From Buddleja alternifolia (Eukaryota; Streptophyta; Magnoliopsida; Lamiales; Scrophulariaceae), in contig CM033394.1 of the NCBI GenBank assembly GCA_019426215.1, forward strand, positions 44,328,423 to 44,392,422: 64,000 nucleotides of DNA. Direction: 5' to 3'. Shown here in pieces: positions 33,851-45,410 of this stretch. The position numbers were made by a program, and so were the translations under genes. Below the pieces are notes generated by a model, which worked only from the letters and a program-made list of their open reading frames with translations, was not told the origin of the DNA and searched no databases. Each line of letters starts with the position of its first letter. Within the stretch, counting starts at the first letter, position 1.

Positions 33851-34684
33851 TATAAAAGCGGGTTGAGATTCCCTTTTCTTTTAATATGTATAATTACTCT
33901 CATGGAATTTTTGCTGTTTTTGTTGTTTTGTGGGGCCAAATTAAACCATTTTCAAAATTCGAGGACTAAAGGTAAATAAATTGAAAGTATAGGGACTATA
34001 CGAAAGATTTTAAATAGTATAAGGGGTCTTGAGCAATTTATTGATAAAGCAAGGAGGAAACTTGCAATTATCCATTTTTTGACTTTAGTAAGGGTAATTT
34101 GGACTTTTCAAGCTCATGGGTCCCATAGGGGTCTAAATTTGTAGTGCTTTTATGAAAGGGTCTAAATTTGAATCATGATATGCAATTGGGGGTTAAAATT
34201 GCTAACTTCCCGCCTCGGGGGGAGAGGAAAGTTTAAGGAGAGAAAGAAGACAGCAACGGCGGATCTGAAAGTGTGGGAGATGAAGAGATTAGGGCTAGGT
34301 GTTAATATTAAGATGTTATATATTAATTTTATCATTTTTTAAAGAAATAAATCAGATTATTCAATACATTTGAACTGCTCAAGGGGCATTAATTATTTGG
34401 AACTCTATCAGACTATATGCAACCAAACTAGCATATGCATTATATTATATATACATAACTACATATCTACAATATATGCATTATTTATTATATATAATTA
34501 TTATATTTAATAGACACTCTAAGCCGCTCCCGCTCTCAAATTTTTTTTATTTTTGACGCTCTCGCGCTCCCGGTCCCGACTTATGTGACCTAGCACTGGA
34601 CCAGTGTTGTGCGTGTAATATAGTGTGTGTTTGTGTGTGTGAACAATTGACAGCTCTTTTATTGCTTTCATGTGGCTACAATAG
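33851..34684. other. spacer between virus and inverted arm, no gene
   Basis: A stretch at 33,900-34,205 with GGGACTA/GGGTCTAAA motifs, then an AT-rich part with (TA)-like runs and a GC-richer patch at 34,520-34,600. No viral leader motif, tRNA-like site or coding domain was found. Confidence 0.5.
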
Positions 34685-35402
34685 GGAAAATTGCAATTTT
34701 AGTCCCATAAGTTGTTCACTTTTTGATTTTGGTCTCATTATATAGGGATGTGTCACATTTAGTCCCATAAGTCAAATAAAATCTCAATGTTGGTCCCATT
34801 GGATAGGATGTGTCATATTTAGTCTCATAAGTCAAAATAAAATCTCAATTTTGGTCCCATGAGCAATCTGATTTTTCATCTTTTTTTGGGAAAAATTGTA
34901 ATTTTCATCCCGTAACTTGCTCAAATTTCGATTTTGGTCTCATTGGATAGGGATGTGCCACATTTAGTCCCATAAGTCAAATAAAATCTCAATGTTGGTC
35001 TCATTGGATAGGATGTGCCACATTTAGTCCCATAAGTCAAATAAAATCTCAATGTTGGTCCCAAAATTGGCTTACAAAAGATGAAAAATCAGATTGTTCA
35101 TGGGACCAAAATTGAGACTTTATTTTGACTTATGAGATTAAATGTGGCACATCCTATCCAATGGGACCAATATTGAGATTTTATTTGACTTATGGAACTA
35201 AATGTGACACATCTCTATCCAATGAGACCAAAATCGAAATTTGAGCAAGTTACGGGATGAAAATTGCAATTTTCCCTCTTTTTTTGTAAGCCAATTTTGG
35301 GACCAATATTGAGATTTTATTTGACTTTATGGGACTAAATGTGGCACATCCTATCCAATGGGACCAACATTGAGATTTATTTGACTTATGGGACTAAATA
35401 TG
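34685..35402. mobile_element. nested MITE palindromes
   Basis: Repeated inverted blocks of GGGAAAATTGCAATTTT, GGTCCCATTGGATAGG-ATGTG and CATTTAGTCCCATAAGTC face each other several times, with a CAAAATTGGCTTACAAAAGA hinge at about 35,081. The pattern implies one foldback family inserted into another copy of itself. Individual boundaries cannot be separated by eye. The same cluster closes the right arm. Confidence 0.65.
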
Positions 35403-35800
35403 ACACATCCCTATCCAATGAGACCAAAATCAAAATTTGAGCAAGTTACGGGATGAAAATTGCAATTTTCCCAGCTACAATATTATATTTAAAGAGGGAT
35501 CAACATGATTTAAAGATGGCCTCATTGTAAAATCCAACCCATTTATTATAACTTAGATGTGTTACATAAATGAATTGACGATACAATACAAGCCCTTAAC
35601 TGCACATCCCTATCCAATGGGACGAAAATCAAAATTTGAGCAAGTTACGGGATGAAAATTGCAATTTTCCCGGCTACAATATTATATTTAAAGAGGGATC
35701 AACATGATTTAAAGATGGCCTCATTGTAAAATCCAACCCATTTATTATAACCTAGATGTGTTACATAAATGAATTGACGATACAATACAAGCCCTTAACT
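35403..35800. repeat. two-copy tandem duplication, 199-bp unit
   Basis: The unit runs from CACATCCCTATCCAATG through CTACAATATTATATTTAAAG to CCCTTAACT; copies 35,403-35,601 and 35,602-35,800. Each contains one MITE end. The right arm carries the same duplication (about 62,928-63,325), so it predates the inverted duplication. Confidence 0.85.
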
Positions 35801-36354
35801 TTGATCCAGACATGATGCACCTTCAGATACACATGGGCTTGAAAAAACCAGCACACGACTATACCAAACTCAATGTGGATGCTGTGGTGACGTCGGGAGG
35901 CCAAGCGGGGGTCGGAGGTACTCTTTGAGATGAGCGTGGAATATGGTTAAGGGGGTTCAGTGGTCGCATTGACTCGTGCTCAACACTGGAGGCTGAGATG
36001 CATGTCATCCTATTGCGACTAGAGATGGCATGGGCCGCAGGGGTAAAAAAATTGATCGTTGAATCTGACTGTCTGGCTGGACTTAATAGCATTGTGGACT
36101 CCTCCATGGAACATCACCATTTTGATGTGATTTCTCATATTCGTAGTGTGCAAGGTCGAGATTGGGATGTCTCTTTTCAGCTAGTTTGGCGGGAAGCTAA
36201 TCAAGTGGCAGATGCACTAGCAAAAATGGGTATTGACACCCATATGCACCACATGGATGCACCTTCTTCACAAATATACCAGCTCTTAGACAATGATAGA
36301 GATGACATTACATGGACTCGATTTGTGACTAGTAGCCTGGGTTTGTCGGGCTAA
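35798..36354 (+). pseudogene. RNase H-like (RVT_3-type) domain, one stop, left-arm copy
   Basis: About 185 codons ending at TAA 36,352-36,354. The RNase H acidic residues appear in order: D in KLNVDAVV, E in LEAEMH, D in VESDC, D in VADALAK, with WREANQ before the last. A TGA at 35,926-35,928 interrupts after GGTL. The frame from 35,998 to the end is open. Such domains cut RNA in RNA-DNA hybrids; in plants they are often remnants of LINE-type polyproteins. No reverse transcriptase is adjacent. It is flanked by MITEs on both sides, so it may have been trapped between them. Confidence 0.75.
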
Positions 36355-36373
36355 AGTACAATTTGTTTTTTGG

Positions 36374-36944
36374 GGGAGAATCTCATTATTGGTCCCGTAA
36401 GTGGTCCAGATTATACTTTTAACCCCGCGCTTTATAAAAGTCTCACATTTAGTCTCATAAGTTATAAAAAGTCTCAATGTTGGTCCCCAAGCCAATTTCC
36501 GTCAGAAATCTAACGGTCAACTCCGTTAGTCGACATTTTGATCGATTTTTTCGGGGAGAATTGATGCGTAAATGCACTCACACATGTATTATATTCAATA
36601 ACACGATATTTTTATTGAATATCACACTACTACAAAAAACACCTATTACAACGGTTTTGGTTTACCTATTACAGTGTAATAGGTACCTCCGTTCAGCGAT
36701 TTTACTAAAACCGCTGTAATAGTGTATTTTTATAGTAGTGCCACGTGTCATTCAAACACAAAATTTTCCAAAAAATCGGTTAAAGTGTTGACTAACGTAG
36801 ACCGTTAGATTTCTGACAAAAATTGGCTTTGGGACCAACATTGAGACTTTTTATAACTTATAGGACTAAATGTGAGACTTTTATAAATCGCGGTGCTAAA
36901 AGTGTACTCTAAGCCACTTACGGGACCAAAAATGAGATTCTCCC
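36374..36944. mobile_element. 571-bp foldback MITE, left arm
   Basis: Ends GGGAGAATCTCATTATTGG and its inverse closing AATGAGATTCTCCC. Inverted similarity reaches inward through GTCCCGTAAGTGG, CTTTTATAAA-CGCG and AACATTGAGACTTTTTATAA-type blocks for over 150 bases. No matching target duplication was seen. It carries a CACTA-like insert at 36,625-36,740. Partner copy at 61,773-62,354. Confidence 0.7.
36625..36740. mobile_element. CACTA-type miniature element, left arm
   Basis: Begins CACTACTACAAAAAACACC and ends TTTTTATAGTAGTG. CACTA tips and the 3-base flanks TCA/CCA fit CACTA elements loosely. Only 116 bp and no coding capacity. The right-arm copy (61,976-62,127) is 36 bp longer. Confidence 0.6.
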
Positions 36945-37219
36945 TCCCCCCGCTTTGGAATAAAAAAAATGCAATTTCCCAATTACCAATACGTAATGGC
37001 GCGCATTACATGAGGATCTTGTAAGTTGTAACCAATATTGTGAAAATTGGACTGTCGGACCGGATCGGTTAAAATCGAAACCGGCCATTAATCCGATCAG
37101 GTTATGCGAAAAACCCGTTCAGGGTCAGAACCGGTCAAAACCGCTGTTCAACCAGTAAAATCGGACGGTTCTGAAAATAAATGATATCAAACCTTTTAAA
37201 ATGTAAAAATCTGAAATTA

Positions 37220-37247
<28 letters not shown>
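37220..37247. repeat. poly(C) run of 28
   Basis: Homopolymer C. The right-arm counterpart (61,438-61,478) is a GGGGT/GGGGA repeat followed by a G run, so this tract has changed between arms or is misassembled. Confidence 0.85.
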
Positions 37248-37250
<3 letters not shown>

Positions 37251-38700
37251 ACAAATATAGGAAATACATTTTTACCAATTTTCACTTTTGGTCCGTTATG
37301 TATCATGCCTAGCAAAAATATCCTATATGTTTAAAAAATTGGCACATTTAGTCTGATTTAAAATTTTTTTGGCCAATTTGGCAGGAAAATCGCATGTGCC
37401 GGTCACGTGAGGGGCCAAATTGGGGATTTTCAATTTTGGGGGAAAATTGATGACTTGGCATGCCACTTGGATAAAGAAAAATTTTTTTGCTCCCATGATG
37501 ATTTGTACTTGGGTGGAAGACTTGGAAACAAGGCCCCCTACCACTACACCAACTAAAATTTGATAACAAGTCTTGGATTTTTATGTAAATATACATTAGC
37601 TATCAATAGTTAAATGTATTTACATATAGATTATAACTAATAATATTGGTTAGATATAACTAATAATATATAATTCACATATATCATTTCAAAAACTAAT
37701 ACTAAAATATTAATTTTAAAAATTATTTTATTTTAAAATATTTAGTATAAAAACTACTGTATTTTAAAATGGAATAATTTTTTTAAAGAATAATTTCAAA
37801 ATTATTGTATTTACTGTATAACATATATAATTTATTGTATTTACTGCATTAAGTTATATATAAAATATTTATCGTATAAGTTAATTTTAAGAAATTATTG
37901 TATTTTGAAATATTTACTGTATATTAATTTTACAATTATTTTATTTTAAAATATTTAGCTTAGAAATTACTGTATTTTAAAATAGTTACTGTATTTCAAG
38001 ATTATACTTTTATATTCTGTACTTTAAAATATTTACAGTATTTTTAAAAAAATAATTTTAAAATTATTGTATTTACTGTATAACATATATAATTTATTGT
38101 GTTCACTGCATTAAAATTATATATAAAATAATTATTGTATTTACTTAATTTTAAAAATTATTATATTATGAAAATATTTACTATATATTAATTTTAAAAT
38201 CATTGTATTTAATATATATATATATATATAAACACCTTATTTACTTTATTTTATAATATATAGTTTTATAAGTAAATACATTTAAATTATGTTAATGTTG
38301 ACAAATAAGGTATATGAACATATAAAACCAATTAAATACCAAATTCGTAGTTGGTCTGGTGGCAAGGTGGCTCTTTGCCATGATTTTCACCCAAGATCAA
38401 ATCACCATTGGAGCAAAAAAAATTTCTTTATCCAAGTGGCATTCCAAGTCATCAATTCTTGTCTAAGTGGCATGCCAAGTCATCAATTTTCCATCCAAAA
38501 TTGAAAATCCCCAATTTGGTCCCTCACGTGACCGACACATGCGATTTTCCGGCCAAATTGGCCAGAAAATTTCAAAATCGGACTAAATGTGCCAATTTTT
38601 GAAACATACAGGATATTTTTGCTAGCCAAGATACATAACGGACCAAAAGTGAAAAGTAGTATAGTTAAAGGATGATTTTTGCATTTTTCCCTATATAGGA
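37251..38700. mobile_element. foldback element nested in the hAT-like element, left arm
   Basis: Long inverted arms of about 330 bases: CACTTTTGGTCCGTTATGTA near 37,285 faces TACATAACGGACCAAAAGTG near 38,635, with CATGCCAAGTCATCAATTTT and GATTTTCCGGCCAAATTGG blocks in between. The middle (37,600-38,300) is AT-rich with repeated TTATTTTAAAATATTTA motifs. A poly(C) run at 37,220-37,247 lies just outside. Confidence 0.65.
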
Positions 38701-38877
38701 AATACATATTTTTTTTTCATATTTTATATATTTAATAGTATATTAATTATTATTTATTCCATAATTATGACGTCACCGATTCGACTGCGGTTGACCCGAC
38801 GGTTGAACAGGTGACTCGTGATCCAGTCACTTTTCGAGTTCGTTGTCCGGTCCGATTTTCAGAACACTGGTTGTAAC

Positions 38878-39636
38878 TGTGTGAAAGTATATTCCATAGA
38901 AAAATTTGCAGCTTAAATCATATTTTATACTCACACAGGGGCCAAGACTTCAAGATTTCGATGAGGACAAGAGTCTTGGGCCCGGATTGGATGGATGCTT
39001 ATTTCTGGTTTCTCACTTTTTATAGATAAACTAAGAAAAAAAAATTAGGGAGAAGAATATAATGTAGAAAGTGGGTTGGTTTCTTTTTATTGAAATAAGT
39101 GTAATGATTAGATGTGTTGCGATATACTTTTTTTTAAGAAAAAAATATTTTTTTATATGAAATTTGTATGAATGAGTTTTTATTTTATAAAAAAAAATAT
39201 AACAAATTTAAGTTAAACTCATCAATTGATGATTTAAAAATATGCAAAGTGGATATTATTTCGCACCTTGTGCCATTTCAAATCAAAATGTGTAATTATT
39301 TTGATGCATATGTTAATATATTGGTAGATAAAGACCTTTAAATTATTGGGGTAAACTGTCTAATAGTAAAACTGATTTTCCCGAGAAAATTTTGAGACAA
39401 ATGCCAATCAATCCATTTTCCAAAGAAATTTGAGATTGTGTAGGGGATGTTGATTATTGCATTTCTTTATGATATTTTTAGGATGCTAAACAAGTTAATT
39501 TTCGATGAATTTTTTTTCTGAAAAATCAAAAAATAAGAAATAGGGTATTATCCGATTAGGTCCTTAAAGTTGCTCTAAGCCAATCCTTGTGGTTGGGAGT
39601 TCAAATCCTGCAGCCACAATTGCCCCCCACTTTTTT
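38878..39636. other. AT-rich spacer, left arm
   Basis: No gene. Near 39,560-39,632 a GCTCTAAGCCAATCC...GGGAGTTCAAATCC segment has a B-box-like motif and may be SINE-derived; no tRNA fold. Confidence 0.4.
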
Positions 39637-40040
39637 TTCTTACTTTAACTACTTTGTTTTTTAATTAAAATAACAATTAGAAAAAAAGGAAAAGGAAAAA
39701 AGAATCTGAGTTGTAAGCAAGAACACAAAATATTAACCATCATTTTTCCTATTTTCTATTACTTTAACTACATTGTTTTTTCAATTAAAATAACAATTAG
39801 CAAAAAAAAAAAAAGGAATAAAGGTAAAAAAAATCTAAGTTCTCAACAAGAATTTAGCAAGAGGAATACAAAATATTAAACATCACTTTTTCTATTTTCT
39901 CTTACGTTAACTACTTTGTTCTTTTAATTTAAATAGCAAAAGAGAAAAAGGAAATAAAGGAAAAAAGAATTTGAGTTGTCAACAAGAAATTGGCTAGAAG
40001 ATCATACAAAATATTAACCATCACTTTTCCTAAAACTAAT
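39637..40040. repeat. three-copy tandem repeat, 120-140 bp unit, left arm
   Basis: Copies begin near 39,640, 39,760 and 39,902 with ACTTTAACTACTTTGTTTTT and end with ACAAAATATTAACCATCA. Unit length varies through A-run changes. Mirrored in the right arm (58,640-59,040). The following 40,041-40,651 shows no gene. Confidence 0.8.
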
Positions 40041-40651
40041 AAGAAACATTTTTTAGAAGGAAAAAAATTTAAATTTATATAAAATAGTTTAATATAATGA
40101 GTATTAATATGAGCAGTTGGGTAAAAACTAGAGATTAATATGTAGTTTTATGTATTTTACTTATTTAATATGATAAATAAGTACTCAAAAAACGCCTTGT
40201 ACGTCATCGATAAACTTTCTTAAGAATCGCACACTTATACATTTCGAAACTACGATAAATTTTATTGAAGTATATCTTATTTTTTACATGTAATAATTCT
40301 CATTTCACTTACCTATTAAAACTAAAATAACTTTTAAATATCCTTACAAATATCAAAAAAATATGACGAAGGTTATTCGACTCCCAACAATTCAATCCTG
40401 GATCTGTCCCTAAGTCCACATGCTTTGTTATTAAATAAACTTTTCTTTCTTTTTTATTGAGGAACAAAGGTTACTTGTATTGTAATAAATGTAAGGTCGG
40501 CTCTTTTTCTAAAACAATTGTAAAAATTATAGTCTTAGTATATTGTAAGGTGGAATTTGGGGTAATTCTATGTCAGACCGAATCCAATTGTTCGAGTGTG
40601 TATTTTGTATCTATCTCCTTCACACAAGTATATGTGGAGACCACACACAAT

Positions 40652-41379
40652 CAAGGTAATAAATCTCGGTATCGGCGTCGATATCGGGGTAGTAAATTTA
40701 AGTAAATTTCGGGGATATTCAAGATTTCGGTTTCCATTATAAAGAAATTATAGAAATTTATAAAAATATTTAAAAAATATACAATAAAACTTTGTGTAAC
40801 TTTAAATATCATAATTATATATTTTTTACATTAATAATATTCCATGTATAATATATACATAATGAATCTTGTTCAATAGAATGACTCAAATCTACTGTAA
40901 AAAAATATAAAATAATAGTAGTAAAATAATAATCAAATATCATAAGAATTTCATTAAAATAAAGTGTACCATAATTTTAGTGAAAAACATAATTCAAAAG
41001 CACATAAAGTTTCTAAGAGGATTTTTATGAGATCTTATTTAAATAATTTTATGTGTTCAGAACCAAATTTTTAATAATTTATTGCTTACTATCACTTTCA
41101 AATTCGTTTCTAAACTTATTGCTTATTGATTTACATAATTAGTCATTTATTATCTTTTTTTTTTTAATATGAATGGTCATTTTTAACTATAAAATATTAA
41201 ATTTTTTAAAAAAAATTCGGAAAATATCGAATTTCGTTGGAAATTTTGAGAAATTTCGGGTTCCAGCAAAATTTTTGGAAAATTTTGTTTTTTGGTCTAA
41301 ATTTTGGAAGGTAGTTTACAAATTTGGATCGAAAAGTTCAAGTTCGCTTCGGAACCTCCGGAAATCCAAAATTTTGACC
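40652..41379. mobile_element. relative of the 12,678 Mutator-like element, left arm
   Basis: Shares with 12,678-13,368 the order of TTTCGGTTT-, AAAGAAATTATAGAAATTTATAAAAAT-, AATATTCCATGTATAATATAT- and AATTTTGGAAGGTAGTTT-like segments and an inverted GGT...ACC tip pair. No target duplication was found here. 41,380-41,644 is plain spacer leading to the Athila LTR. Confidence 0.5.
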
Positions 41380-41993
41380 ATACTCTATGAGAGAGATAAA
41401 TACTAGGACCATTGAACTTGGTCTAATATAAAATGTTTTCTAACATTAGAAACATTTGTTCACATTTCCCAATATTTTATCTTATATTTCATATTGAAGA
41501 TGTACACTATGTTTACATAAATTTGTTGCATGTGTATTAATTAAAGTAACATTTTATCCGTTTGATACGAAATATAAAATGAGACGGTTAATTAAAGTTT
41601 TAGAAGATTCTAAACTGCATCGGACCGAGATGTATGTTATAAACTGTTAGTATGCATTTTATGCATATTTTTCATATATTTTCTTTATTCTTTTATTGGT
41701 ATTTGAGTTTAAATAATAGATAATTATTATGATTTTTTCTATTTTGATAGGTGAAATTTCAAAGAAGAAGAAAAGGAAGAAAAAGATGGAAAAAAAGAAG
41801 AAAAGGATGAAGACACGTTATTTTAGTATGATGAGGAAGAGAAAATCCTATTTTGTAGGAGTCTTCCTATTTTTTAGGAGCTTTCCTATTTTTTTAGGAG
41901 TTTTATTAGTATTTTATTATATTAAGGAATTAATTTCCTTATTCCATTAGAATTAGAGTTTTATTTAGTTAGGAGTCTTTTGGCTAGGCATAT

Positions 41994-43872
41994 TGTTAGG
42001 AATTTCATGTTAGATATTTTGATGATGACAATTAGGATTCCATGTTAGACCCCAAGAAATGTAAGTATAAAAGCTTTCATAGAACAAATGTATAAGCGCC
42101 TGAAAGCTTGTTTATTTTATTAGGCTTGTATTTTTATCTTTATAGATTTTAGACTAAGGATGTGATACTAAATCACTTGAAGAGTTCTGTGTGAGTCTAC
42201 CAAGTGATGAAGTTGAAGATCAAGCGTCTGAAGGAACAGTAAAGATAAAGATTAGTCTCAAGCGTCCGTCAAGCGCTAAAAGACTGTCCCAGGTTATGAA
42301 ACCAGTGCTCAAGATTTATTATGAACTTTAGACCAAGTACTTAACACTAAGTCAATGATAGAATTCTGAGTGAGTCTATCAAAGATAAAGTGAAAGGTCA
42401 AGCGTCTAAAAGTCGGGCAAAGATACTAACTCTTTTCAAGCGTCTGTTTAGCACATAGAAGACTGCTTTCAAAAAGCCCAACATCCAAAAGCTCAAGCGT
42501 CCAGTTCTCAAAGCGTAACCTGAAGACTTAAGTCCAAGTTATTAAAGACTTAAAAATGCATGAATCAACGGTAATTATTTCCAAACGGAAATAAGACAAG
42601 ATGCATCAAAAGTCGGATAAGTGCTATTAAAATATAAGCACTACAACTTATGGGCAAGCCATTTATTTGACCAAGACTGTTAGAGTTATGAAACCAAGAA
42701 CATGCCTAACTAATTAAAAATACCCAAAGTTAGGAATGTCAGAACTCATGGAATGTTTAGGGAAACGAGATCCCAACCGTGTCCAACGGACAAAAACCGC
42801 AAATAACCTATAAATAGCCCTTTCAACAAAAAATTAAAAAAAGAGAGGAAGTGACACATACAAGAGATATACCTGAATATATTAGTGTGAATAAAGTCAC
42901 AATCTCTTGTATATACAAAAAGACACAAGAAAAGAATACAAATTTTGTTGAAAGAAAAGCCTACAAAATCCATAGCCAAATATCCTTATAAGCTTTTCAC
43001 AAATATTCCAGAAACAGTCAACTATATCTCAAACCTTTTTTGAAGACCCTACACTACTATTGAGATATCTTCAAGTTGTTTGAACTTTCCAAAAACAAAC
43101 AAACCCGTTATATAAACCCTCAACATCTTTCATCTGAGTGAGAAAGCTTGTTGATTTACAAGCAATATTTTTGTGTAAAAGAAGCTTGTGGAAGAAGATC
43201 TCTATTGGAGCTGAAATCTGTGTGACCAAGGAGTTCCGGGATCAAGCGTAACTTGCATTATTTCTGAGTGAAAGAAGCAAGGGGATAGAAGGTCTTTATT
43301 GGAGCTGAAATCTGTGTGACCAAGGAGTTCCAAGATCATATCCAATCTCCCTCTATTTTGTAGAAGTCTCTGTGTGACTTTTCGATAATCATCATAGTGG
43401 AAAACCTCCCTGATAAAAATAGAAGAAGGACGTAGCTGGGATTACATCACCCAGTGAACCTTACAACTATCTTGTGTCATTTACTGCTTTAACTATTTAC
43501 TGTTTTATTACTTTACTATTCATATTGCATATACTTTGATAAAGTTTTAAAACACCTATGCGACTACTTTTGATTAACAAACCGAACGCTAAGCTATAAA
43601 ATACTTCCGCTGTGCTAACCCTGATTTAGTGACTAAACTCTGCCCTACTTTGGTAAGCGTTGAAATCACCGAGTCTAAGTTAACTTTCCTCAAGCGCCTG
43701 AAACTAGCGCTTAAGTCATTATCTCTCAAGCGCCGCACCCAGCGCTTAAAGCTTTCCGAGCGTTCAAATATTTCAAAGTGATACGAATTTTTAGAAGTCG
43801 AAAAAGACTTAAGAGTCTATTCAAACCCCCCCCCCCCCTTTAGACCCTTTCGTATACCACTTGGGATCAACA
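41994..43872 (+). mobile_element. solo LTR (1,879 bp) inside the left Athila LTR
   Basis: Starts TGTTAGGAATTTCATG and ends TTGGGATCAACA. Flanked by CATAT on both sides (41,989-41,993; 43,873-43,877), a perfect 5-bp duplication. The right arm has the uninterrupted site GGCTAGACATATATATAATT. A TATA box (TATAAATAG, 42,809-42,817) and AATAAA (42,890-42,895) fit an LTR. Inside, a 45-bp TGGAGCTGAAATCTGTGTGA block is repeated at about 43,206 and 43,303. No coding region, PBS or PPT, so a solo LTR left by recombination. Probably Ty1/copia Sirevirus-like from its length and TTTTGATGATGACA motif; that lineage call is tentative. Confidence 0.8.
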
Positions 43873-44035
43873 CATATATATAATTAGATTTGCTGGAATT
43901 TTATTCCTTCTCCTACACTTTTTGACATTACACGTTTTTTACAAGAGAAAGGGAGAAAATTTTTGCGTTTTATTCCATTGAAGATGTATTGCTAAAAACT
44001 CAAGTTCTAGCCAAGGATTATTGAAGTTTTGATTC

Positions 44036-44818
44036 GGGAAAATTTCATTTTTGGTCCCCCAGTTTTACAAGAAATCCAATTTTGGTCCCTCAGTTACATC
44101 TCTCATCAAATTTGGTCCCTCGGTTATCACTTTTTAATCAATTTTGGTCCCTCAGGCAACTTTTGGGGTCAATTAAAATATCAAAAATTGTATTTTGCAC
44201 CCCAAAAATATAAATTATGATAATTTTCACCCCAAAAAAGAATAACTAACCAATTTCACCTTTTTATCATATTTTTAATTATGATATATTTACATAATCT
44301 TTAATTACGCATGAAATAAGACATTTTAAGATATATTATAAATGTATATGAATACCATAAAATTACACACATTGTTAAATTTATACATATCAAATGTATA
44401 AATTTATATCAATCATGAACACATATACATATGAAACTAAAATTAAAGCTTATGTTTTGGAAAATAAATTTGCTGGTTCATTTCAATCCAGATAATTTTC
44501 ATATATAAAGCTGTGTAAAATTTACTTTTATTAATTCTTATAGGAAAATTTGGAATTAGACTCTTTCTCAAGTTACAAAAATTGTTGAAAAATTATTGTA
44601 TAAACTCGACGTTAAAAACCAAATGATTTAAATTATGACACATCAATAACATATTAATATAACATTGATCTTGACTCTTTGATATATTCAACACGCACAT
44701 ACAAATTCTTTTAAAAATTGATCACTTTTTACACAAACTGTCTCTCTCTGTGTCCAAGTTTTACTTCAAGATTCAAGAACAACCGGCACTAGAATAACTC
44801 TCCGTCTCTCTCTACTCG

Positions 44819-44853
<35 letters not shown>

Positions 44854-45105
44854 GCCTAACTTCTAGATTTCTTCTCTTATTACTTAATTAATTACCCTTC
44901 CCACTTATTCTCTCTCTCTCGAACTCTTCTATTTTGTTTCACACACACACACACACAAACACACACAGTCAGTGTGTGAGGATTGGAGAGTTTGATATTG
45001 AAGAGAAAAAAAATGGGGTTTTGCTGGGCAAAGACATGCAATAATGAACAAAAATGGGGTTTTGTTCTCTCCATTGTGAAATCGAACAAGATGTGTAATT
45101 TTATG

Positions 45106-45138
<33 letters not shown>

Positions 45139-45410
45139 TTTATAATATATCTTAACATATCTTATTTCATGCAAAATTAAAAAAGGGTGAAATTCGTTAG
45201 TTATTCTTTTTTGGGGTGGAAATCATCATAATTTAAGTTTTTGGGGTGCAAAATGCAATTTTTGATATTTTAATTGACCCCAAAAGTTGCCTAAGGGACC
45301 AAAATTGATTAAAAAGTGATAACTGAGGGACCAAATTTGACGAGAGATGTAATTGAGGGACCAAAATCGGATTTCTTATAAAATTGGGGGACCAAAAATG
45401 AAATTTTCCC
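44036..45410. mobile_element. 1,375-bp Mutator-like foldback inside the left Athila LTR
   Basis: Ends GGGAAAATTTCATTTTTGGT and the inverse closing GAAATTTTCCC; inverted arms exceed 200 bases (GGTCCCTCAGTTAC, CAACTTTTGGGGTCAATTAA, CACCCCAAAAA blocks). Flanks are TTTTGATTC on both sides (44,027-44,035; 45,411-45,419), a perfect 9-bp duplication. The right arm keeps the empty site. The middle is AT-rich with (TA)n at 44,818-44,852 and 45,106-45,122 and (CA)n at 44,939-44,966 and 45,122-45,139. No transposase. Confidence 0.88.

Larger units (their letters stand above)
37033..38869. mobile_element. 1.84-kb hAT-like element with nested foldback, left arm
   Basis: Inverted ends CAATATTGTGAAAATTGGAC and, on the right, GTCCGATTTTCAGAACACTG. 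Flanks are GTTGTAAC on both sides (37,025-37,032 and 38,870-38,877), a perfect 8-bp duplication as made by hAT transposases. GC-rich ACCGGTC-type motifs cluster near both ends. Most of the interior is a second foldback (next entry). No transposase. Copy in the right arm: 59,795-61,684. Confidence 0.8.

Noticed and set aside
41729..41950. Lys-rich frame in the Athila LTR (also 56,700-56,906)
   Set aside because: It is the purine-rich part of an LTR. Conservation between arms comes from duplication, not coding constraint.
44939..45139. Coding frames over (CA)n and (TA)n near 45 kb
   Set aside because: Microsatellite translation inside a foldback element.
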